From contig NZ_NFZV01000010.1 in NCBI RefSeq assembly GCF_003399765.1, positions 1 to 64,000 on the forward strand: a stretch of 64,000 nucleotides of DNA, written 5' to 3'. The notes beneath the pieces are model-generated. The model was not told the origin of the DNA, ran no database searches, and saw only the letters and a list, made by a program, of their open reading frames with translations. Within the stretch, counting starts at the first letter, position 1, and the number at the start of each line of letters is the position of its first letter. This DNA comes from Alkalilimnicola ehrlichii (GTDB lineage Bacteria; Pseudomonadota; Gammaproteobacteria; Nitrococcales; AK92). Below are positions 57,985-64,000 of the stretch, one piece after another. Position numbers and translations under genes: made by a program.

Positions 57985-60900
57985 TTAGACACCGACTTCC
58001 GGTACTGCGCCGGATTGCACGATCATCCCTTGCATGGCCGCTTGCGCGAGACTGCGCTGAAAGCGCTGCCGGTCGGGCTTAGCTATCGGCTGTAAACGGC
58101 TATGCCAGCGCGGATTGAACGGAGGCGGTTCGAACCGACCCGGCATAGCCGGCGTACTGTTACGTCTTTGTTCGAAGAATGCTGCAAGCGTCTGATCGTG
58201 TTGATCGCCTTGCGTAAGACACTGCAACCACTCCGGTAACGAGGTGATGGCAAACTCATAGCCGCTGCTGCGCAACCAGTCGTAGACCTCGGCGATGGGA
58301 ACCGGTGGATAGGGAGTGAGATGCCAGGTATCGGCGCTCAGGGGCTCGAACAACTGCCGTACGATGACGTGCGCGACGTAATCGACCGGCGTCCAGATTT
58401 CCGCGAAATCGAGCGCCGGGAGCAGCCGGTGCTTAAGCCCGGCACCGATAATCCGCCATAAAAGATCCTGCGCATTCGGATTTCCCCCGCGACTGGCCGG
58501 CGTTATCCTCCCGATCCGGAACACTTCGGCGGCTAAACCTTGGGCGATAGCGCCATAAACCCGCTGTTCCGCGACCCACTTACTTTGCTGGTAACCATCC
58601 TGCAAACCCGCGTGAGCGGCATAGGCGCATGGTGCGGCGACGGGAGCCAACTCGGCTGACGGCAGAGTGGCTAAGGTCGAGATAAATTGAAAACGCTTAG
58701 CGGTTCCGACGGCGGCCAAATCCAACAAATGCTGAGTGCCGTCGACGTTGGCCGCCCGCAGGCTTTGGTAGTCGCGCATGACGCTTACTTGCGCCGCATT
58801 GGCAATGACGGCATCCACCGCGTCGGCGAGCGTTTGCCATTGCGGTTGCGTCAAACCAAGGCGGGCTTTGGCGACATCGCCAACGACCACGTGCAGGCGC
58901 TCCTCCCAATGCGGCTGCCAAGAGCCGCCCTGCTCCTGCACGGCACGCTTGAGACGCTCCAGGCCCGCCCTCTCGCTGTCTGCGCGCACCAGGCAGTAAA
59001 TCCCTATTGGCGTTTCTTGCAGGAGAATGGTCAGTAACTCGGTACCTAGGAAGCCTGTCGCGCCGGTCAACAGAACGGCACGCAAACGGCCTTGGGGTTG
59101 CCGGTAAACGCGCTCCGGCCCCTGCGCCTCGGTTACGAAAAGGGGCCATCCCGCCTGCTTGGAGTCCGCTTCCCTATCAAGGGCTTGCGCCAAATCCTTG
59201 AGACGGGGGTGACTGAACAGCAGCGGAATCTCCACCGTCTTACCCAATAACTTGCTGAGCCGGTTAGCCACTTGTAGGCATTGCAGCGACTGGCCGCCCA
59301 GCGCGAAGAAATCGGCGTCCCGCTCGATCTCGGTAAGGCCCAGTACGGTCTGCCAGACTTGCCGCACTTTCGCTTCCGTACCGCTCTCGAAGCCGATATC
59401 AGGCGCCTGCGAGAGGTGTTGCCGTGCCAGTGCCTGCAAGGCTTGCCGGTCGACCTTGCCGGTCGACGTCTTAGGTAGCGCGGTTACTTGATGGTAAGAC
59501 GAAGGAATAAGCGGCGGCGGCAGCTTATTGGCCAGCTGCCGCCTGAGTTCGACGGCCTCGAGCCGCCGGCGGGTTACGAGAAATGCCGTCAAATATTTTT
59601 CGCCTACCCCCGTTTGCATGCCCAGCACCGCGGCTTGTTGCACATCGTCAAGCGCTAACAGCGCGGCCTCGACCTCTCCGGGTGTCACCCGGTGGCCGCT
59701 GATCTTAATTTCGTCGTCGACTCGGCCCAGATACGACAGACTTCCATCCGTTTCCTGTCGCACAAGATCGCCGCTGGCATAACTCCGTGGTGCCCCAACA
59801 AACGGCAGCGCTTTGACGAAGCGCTCTGCCGTTTGTCGGCTTAAGTTGTGGTAGCCCGACGACAAGGTCGGGCCGCAGAGCATCAACTCTCCGGCTGTGC
59901 CCGGCTGACACGGCTCGCCGCTGTCGTTTCGGACCCAAGCTTGAACGCCTGGCAAAGGCTGCCCTATCGATACCGGATCACGCCTCCCCGTCAAACGCTG
60001 CGCCGTGGCAACGACAGTGGCTTCGCTGGGGCCATAGGTATTCCAGAGCGGGCAGGCACCCGGGAGCTCGAACCAAAGCTGTCGCTGTTCCGGGTAAAGG
60101 GCCTCGCCGCCGATGATGACCTGCCGCAAGCTTGCGGGAAAGCTAAGCTTATGCTGTGCCAACGCCAGGCTCCACTCATGCCAAAAGGCGGTAGGCAGAT
60201 CGAGTACCGTGATCCCCCAGGTATGCAAACGCTCGGTAAAGGTCGCCAGACAGCGCGTGGCGCTGCCGTCGCGGACCACTAGCGTCGCACCGCTACCGAG
60301 TGCGCCGAAGATCTCTTCGACACTGGCGTCGAAATGCAACGGGGCGAAGTGCAACACTCGGTCGTCGGCCCTTAGCCCATAACACTGCCGCGCGCTCGCG
60401 ACAAAATGCGCCAACGCACGGCGGCTAACGATGACCCCTTTCGGCGTTCCGGTACTGCCGGAGGTGTAGATCTGATAGGCCGCTGTGTCGGAGCAATACC
60501 GCGCGGCAGGCGTATCCTGTGTCGGCGAGTCAAGACAGTCCCAGCGCCAGACCGGGCCCTGCCAATCGGGCACCGCTTCGGCGTCGCCGACGATCAAGGC
60601 TGCGGGCGCGGCATCTTTTAGCACCTGCGTTTGGCGCGCCGTCGGCGCGTTCGGATCTAAAGGAATATAGGTCGCACCTATACCTAACACGCTCAGCACG
60701 GCAACGATGGCATCGCTGCCTTGCGGCAGCGCTAACGCGACCCGTTGCCCCGCATCGAGGCCGCATGCACGTAGTGCCGATTGACGTCGGAGCACGGCTT
60801 GCAATAAAGCGCGATAGGACCACTGTCGCTCGCCGTCGATCAAGGCTATCTGCTCGGGCGTGGCATAGGCATGCGAAACCAGCAGTTGCGAGACGTCTTC

Positions 60901-62229
60901 GGCCGGGATTGCCAGTGGTGGCCCCGATAGCAGGGGTAGAGCGGCGGCTTCGACCTGCGGCTGCGCCGGGTCTTTTATCAAAGACCGCAATACTGTCAGT
61001 AACGTGGCGAGAAACTGCTCTACCGCCTCGCGTTGATAGACGGCGGGGCTGGCGCCGATGTCGATCTGTAACCTTCCGCCCTCGCCTCGCGGTTGTACCG
61101 TCACGCTAAGATCGTCATGACCGCCGCTGGACACGCTCCGAGAGCGGGCTTTGACGGCACCGAAATCCAGCGAGAAATCAAACGGCAGGACATTCACAAC
61201 AAGCGCGAAGAGCCGCCGTTCGGGGGCTAGATAGCCGCTATCGCGTAAAAGATGGCCATAGCGATAGCGTAAGTGGGGGCGGCAATCGCGCAGTTCTTCG
61301 CGCACTGCTCGGCTCAGTTGAGCGCCGGTAGCGCCTGCCGGCAGCGACACCCGCAACGGGCTCAGATTCATCACCAGCGCGGGCACCCGGGCGGTTTTAG
61401 ACCCAAGGCGCCCCATCGCGGCCATCCCAAGCGGTATGTCTCGGGCACCTGTATAGGTATGTACGAGCAAGGCGGATGCCGCGTAAATCCAGTCCGTCCA
61501 ATGGGTGTCGGACGACTCCGCCTGCGCTTTGAGTGCCTCGAATTCGTCGGCTTCAAGATGCGCTCGCGCATTTAACAACTGATGAGAGGCTGTCGGCGGC
61601 CGCGTCGATAACCGTGGCGTTTGCGTTGCCAGCCCCGCCAGTTTCTCCGCCCAAAATGCCTGATCGGCGTCTCGGGCAGTGCTTGCCTGGTAGGCCGCAT
61701 CCTCTTCGAAAACCGCTTCTGGCGGACCGAAGGCCGGCGGTGCCTCGGGTGTGCGGTAAAGCTCAGCCACCCGCTGTTGCAGTAATTGATAACCGTACCC
61801 ATCGATCAACAAATGATGAATGGAGAGAAACCAATAATGCCGCTCGGCGGACAAGCGGATTAGTGCGTGGCAAACCAATGGCCCGGTCTTAAAATTTACC
61901 GTTCGCGCTACCCGTTCGCGCATCCAGGCGTTGGCGGCATCCTCCGGTTTGGCATCAGCGCTGACATCGACCCGCTCTAAGGCCGTTGAAACGAGGCTCC
62001 GGCGCTGTTCCGGCACATCGCCGCTGTCGTCGATGACGACGTGCAACCCTTCGGCTTCCTGCAAGGCCTGCTCGGCCGCGCGTCGAAAACGCGGCAAATC
62101 CAGCGGACCGTCAAGGCATACATATTCCGCTGTGTTATACAGGGCCGGTTGCGCTGCCTGTTGCTGGCTTAACCAAAGGCCGAGCTGCGCCTGCGTGAAA
62201 ACTCGGCGAAGCGGCTTAGGCTGCGGCAC
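57985..62229 (-). CDS. mxcG: NRPS with C-A-PCP-reductase domains, MxcG-like
   Basis: About 1414 aa. I start at the GTG at 62227-62229, which has GGGAGG 6 bases upstream; an ATG at 62265 adds 12 residues. Condensation domain about 5-430 (HHLLIDG at 138-144). Adenylation domain about 440-940: YTSGSTGTPKG, FDASVEEIFG, NTYGPSEAT, YLGRVDDEIKISGHRV, and Lys of LPKTSTGKVD. The carrier domain has Ser in FALGGQSLQ (about 980). The thioester reductase domain about 1050-1400 shows LLTGATGFLGTE and YQQSKWVAEQ. By-eye specificity positions begin Asp-Ala-Glu and are close to lysine-type codes. In myxochelin assembly this enzyme loads lysine, acylates both amines with DHB and releases by reduction. It overlaps the isochorismatase gene by 14 bases. 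Confidence 0.9.
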   Translation of the reverse strand: MPQPKPLRRVFTQAQLGLWLSQQQAAQPALYNTAEYVCLDGPLDLPRFRRAAEQALQEAEGLHVVIDDSGDVPEQRRSLVSTALERVDVSADAKPEDAANAWMRERVARTVNFKTGPLVCHALIRLSAERHYWFLSIHHLLIDGYGYQLLQQRVAELYRTPEAPPAFGPPEAVFEEDAAYQASTARDADQAFWAEKLAGLATQTPRLSTRPPTASHQLLNARAHLEADEFEALKAQAESSDTHWTDWIYAASALLVHTYTGARDIPLGMAAMGRLGSKTARVPALVMNLSPLRVSLPAGATGAQLSRAVREELRDCRPHLRYRYGHLLRDSGYLAPERRLFALVVNVLPFDFSLDFGAVKARSRSVSSGGHDDLSVTVQPRGEGGRLQIDIGASPAVYQREAVEQFLATLLTVLRSLIKDPAQPQVEAAALPLLSGPPLAIPAEDVSQLLVSHAYATPEQIALIDGERQWSYRALLQAVLRRQSALRACGLDAGQRVALALPQGSDAIVAVLSVLGIGATYIPLDPNAPTARQTQVLKDAAPAALIVGDAEAVPDWQGPVWRWDCLDSPTQDTPAARYCSDTAAYQIYTSGSTGTPKGVIVSRRALAHFVASARQCYGLRADDRVLHFAPLHFDASVEEIFGALGSGATLVVRDGSATRCLATFTERLHTWGITVLDLPTAFWHEWSLALAQHKLSFPASLRQVIIGGEALYPEQRQLWFELPGACPLWNTYGPSEATVVATAQRLTGRRDPVSIGQPLPGVQAWVRNDSGEPCQPGTAGELMLCGPTLSSGYHNLSRQTAERFVKALPFVGAPRSYASGDLVRQETDGSLSYLGRVDDEIKISGHRVTPGEVEAALLALDDVQQAAVLGMQTGVGEKYLTAFLVTRRRLEAVELRRQLANKLPPPLIPSSYHQVTALPKTSTGKVDRQALQALARQHLSQAPDIGFESGTEAKVRQVWQTVLGLTEIERDADFFALGGQSLQCLQVANRLSKLLGKTVEIPLLFSHPRLKDLAQALDREADSKQAGWPLFVTEAQGPERVYRQPQGRLRAVLLTGATGFLGTELLTILLQETPIGIYCLVRADSERAGLERLKRAVQEQGGSWQPHWEERLHVVVGDVAKARLGLTQPQWQTLADAVDAVIANAAQVSVMRDYQSLRAANVDGTQHLLDLAAVGTAKRFQFISTLATLPSAELAPVAAPCAYAAHAGLQDGYQQSKWVAEQRVYGAIAQGLAAEVFRIGRITPASRGGNPNAQDLLWRIIGAGLKHRLLPALDFAEIWTPVDYVAHVIVRQLFEPLSADTWHLTPYPPVPIAEVYDWLRSSGYEFAITSLPEWLQCLTQGDQHDQTLAAFFEQRRNSTPAMPGRFEPPPFNPRWHSRLQPIAKPDRQRFQRSLAQAAMQGMIVQSGAVPEVGV

Positions 62230-63097
62230 GATCCGCCTCCCGAATCGCTCGCCACCAACCCGCAACGGTCGGGTCTTCCGCCAGGCGCGGGAAGCTGACG
62301 TTTAAGCCTTGCCGCTGCCAACGCTCGACAAGCCGCATCGCTTGTATGCTGTCTAAACCGGCGTCGATTAAGTGCGTCTCCGAGCTAAGCTGCACCACCG
62401 ATACCCGCATGACAGTCGCCAGTTCTTGCAGTAACCAGTTGTAACCGAAAGCCTCTGCCTCGTCTTTCCAGGCGTTGATAACCTGTTGCGTTGTTAGGAC
62501 TTGGCCGCAACGCGTCGCGATATAGTTCAAGGCATGCTGATGTTCGCTGCGACTGAAATCGGCCACCGCATCGGAGACCACGGTGGTCTGAATATCCTGC
62601 ATAAAAGCGTCCAAAGCAGTGGTTTGGATGCCGATATGCGTGTAGACGCCCACAATGACGAGTTGGTCTCGCCCCCATTCCGTTAGATCCTGCCGCAGCG
62701 ATGAACGCTGGAAGGCGGAATAGCGCCACTTGGTCAGTAAACGGTCGCCCGGCATTGGTGCCAATCCGGCGACGACCTCGGTTTGTTCCGGCTTCGCTTC
62801 CAGTCCTCGGCCCCAGAAATCGGTCAACAAGCGCCGTTGTTCGGCTGGCTGATCGCCAGGCTGGAGCGTATAAACTATCGGAATCTGGCGTTCTCGCGCG
62901 GCCGCGATCAAGCGTCGACAGTGATCTACGAGCTCGGGAACCGGCGCTTTTTCTTGGTCGAAGAACCCAAGAAAATAACGCTGCATGTCGTGTACCAGCA
63001 GTGCTGCACGCTTTTTGTCGAGCGGCCAATCGACCTTATTGGCAACGGTCGGTTGGGCATCGGCGAGTCGATACGAATAGATTTTGGGTATAGCCAT
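62216..63097 (-). CDS. mxcF: Isochorismatase with aryl carrier domain (EntB/MxcF-like)
   Basis: 293 aa from MAIPKIYSY (an in-frame ATG four codons earlier is possible). The N-terminal isochorismatase domain (about 1-205) has ALLVHDMQRYFLGFF with the catalytic Asp, LLTKWRYSAFQRS with Lys, and VIVGVYTHIGIQTTALDAFMQDIQ; it hydrolyses isochorismate to 2,3-dihydro-DHB. The C-terminal aryl carrier protein carries the phosphopantetheine Ser in IDAGLDSIQAMRLVERW (about 250). It presents DHB to the NRPS. Translationally coupled to the NRPS downstream. Confidence 0.95.
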   Translation of the reverse strand: MAIPKIYSYRLADAQPTVANKVDWPLDKKRAALLVHDMQRYFLGFFDQEKAPVPELVDHCRRLIAAARERQIPIVYTLQPGDQPAEQRRLLTDFWGRGLEAKPEQTEVVAGLAPMPGDRLLTKWRYSAFQRSSLRQDLTEWGRDQLVIVGVYTHIGIQTTALDAFMQDIQTTVVSDAVADFSRSEHQHALNYIATRCGQVLTTQQVINAWKDEAEAFGYNWLLQELATVMRVSVVQLSSETHLIDAGLDSIQAMRLVERWQRQGLNVSFPRLAEDPTVAGWWRAIREADRAAA

Positions 63098-63123
63098 AAG
63101 CCACGTCATTCCTCTGAGTGCGT

Positions 63124-64000
63124 TTAAGATGCCTGCCGGGAGGCCGTGTGGTTTGCATACTCGGCCGCCAGCTCGCGCAACTGCCGTTTGCTGGTTTTGC
63201 CGGCGGCAGTGAGCGGAAAGGCGCTAACCGCTTGGAAGAGGTCCGGGATTTTGTAGCTCGCCAGTCCGCTTTGGCGAAGAAACTCCCGCAACGCCCGCTC
63301 CGGCATGACAGCCTTACGGCGAAAAATCAGGAAGGCGCAGCTACGCTCGCCGAGGTGTTCGTCGGGCATGGCGACCACCGCCGCATCGTGAATATCGGGG
63401 TGGGCTAGCAGATGATTCTCGACTTCCTCCGCCGCGATTTTTCGCCGCCGCGGTTAATCTGATCTTTCGCCCGCCCTTCGACGATGAGATAACCTTCGTC
63501 GGTCAAGCGAACGCGATCGCCGGTTCGGTAAAGCCGTCGACGGTAAATGCTCGCGCGTTATGCGCCGCTGTCTTGTAGTAGCCCCTGATCGTGTACGGCC
63601 CCCGGGTAAGTAAATGACCGACCGCACCCGGCGGGACGTCCTTGTCCTCGTCGTCCACCACACGGATTTCATCGTCTGCCGACAGCGGCCTGCCTTGTGT
63701 GTTGATGATCAGCTCGTCGGGGTCGTCCAAACGCGTGTAGTTAACCAGCCCTTCGGCCATGCCAAACACTTGCTGCAATCGGCACCCAAGCTTGGGCGTC
63801 ACCCGCTTGGCCGCCTCGGCGCTGAACTTCGCTCCGCCGACTTGTAGTAATCGAAGACTGGATAAATCCTCTCGCCGATGCTCGACCGCCTCCATCCAAA
63901 GAAGCGCCAGCGGCGGGACGAGCGCTGTTAAAGTGACCGCTTCCCGCTCGATAAGCGGAAACGCCACATCCGGGCTTGGATGCCGGGCCAGGACGACTCT
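63124..64000 (-). CDS. mxcE: 2,3-dihydroxybenzoate-AMP ligase (EntE/DhbE/MxcE-like), partial and twice frame-broken
   Basis: The C-terminal part only; the N-terminus is beyond the right edge. It activates DHB as the adenylate and loads it on the aryl carrier domain next door. Visible parts: [66 protein letters not shown], and the ending ...[13 protein letters not shown] with the conserved C-terminal Lys. Two single-base losses are needed for a continuous frame: near 63530 (then [31 protein letters not shown]) and in the T run at 63438-63442 (then [31 protein letters not shown]). It stops at 63124, 27 bases before the isochorismatase ATG. Confidence 0.9.

Overview
The window is a chromosomal segment of a gammaproteobacterium. 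The main evidence is the gene order uvrY, uvrC, pgsA, tRNA-Gly(GCC), tRNA-Cys(GCA), tRNA-Leu(TAA), which is the arrangement known from E. coli and relatives. It is supported by a fabA-fabB pair, a YcgN-family protein, prfC, mtfA, dusB and a DUF7931 protein. The genus cannot be named from the sequence. I see no phage, IS element, integrase or CRISPR array.

Layout. (1) 1-24.6 kb is mostly housekeeping: purB, fumC, a stand-alone RibD-type reductase, uvrY-uvrC-pgsA-tRNAs, a radical-SAM-like protein without its cysteines, fabB/fabA, a lytic transglycosylase, dxs, ycgN, prfC and mtfA. A stress-flavoured group follows (two CBS proteins, Hsp20, an APH/P-loop kinase fusion, dusB and a PRC-barrel protein). 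(2) 24.7-35.8 kb holds an SDR oxidoreductase, a DUF4139 protein overlapping a BASS-family transporter, an RND efflux operon (adaptor, pump, outer-membrane factor), an orphan lpxD and a TetR repressor. Operator-like repeats lie at tetR and at the pump promoter. (3) 36.0-38.3 kb is a TonB-dependent siderophore receptor behind a Fur box, interrupted by an in-frame amber codon. (4) 38.6-49.4 kb is a complete respiratory nitrate reductase locus on the minus strand, narK1-narK2-narG-narH-narJ-narI-ppiC plus an SPW-repeat membrane protein, with a perfect FNR/Anr box at 50.3 kb. (5) 50.5-64.0 kb is an iron locus on the minus strand: a catecholate siderophore assembly line (DHB-AMP ligase, isochorismatase-ArCP, C-A-PCP-reductase NRPS, PLP aminotransferase, amidohydrolase, MFS exporter), then a Fur-boxed FecBCD-type importer and a DUF2218 protein.

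The siderophore operon is the most interesting content. Its set of enzymes matches the myxochelin (mxcE/F/G/L) pathway plus an amidohydrolase of the kind (MxcM) that turns myxochelin B into the imidazoline siderophore pseudochelin. The predicted product is therefore a bis-catechol, lysine-derived, pseudochelin-like siderophore. DHB synthesis genes would have to lie beyond the right edge or elsewhere.

A caution applies to the whole window. Ten otherwise well-conserved genes carry single-base indels (ten losses, one gain), several in short homopolymers, and one receptor has a nonsense codon. Such density across essential and accessory genes points to residual sequencing error rather than real decay, so those genes are annotated across the breaks.
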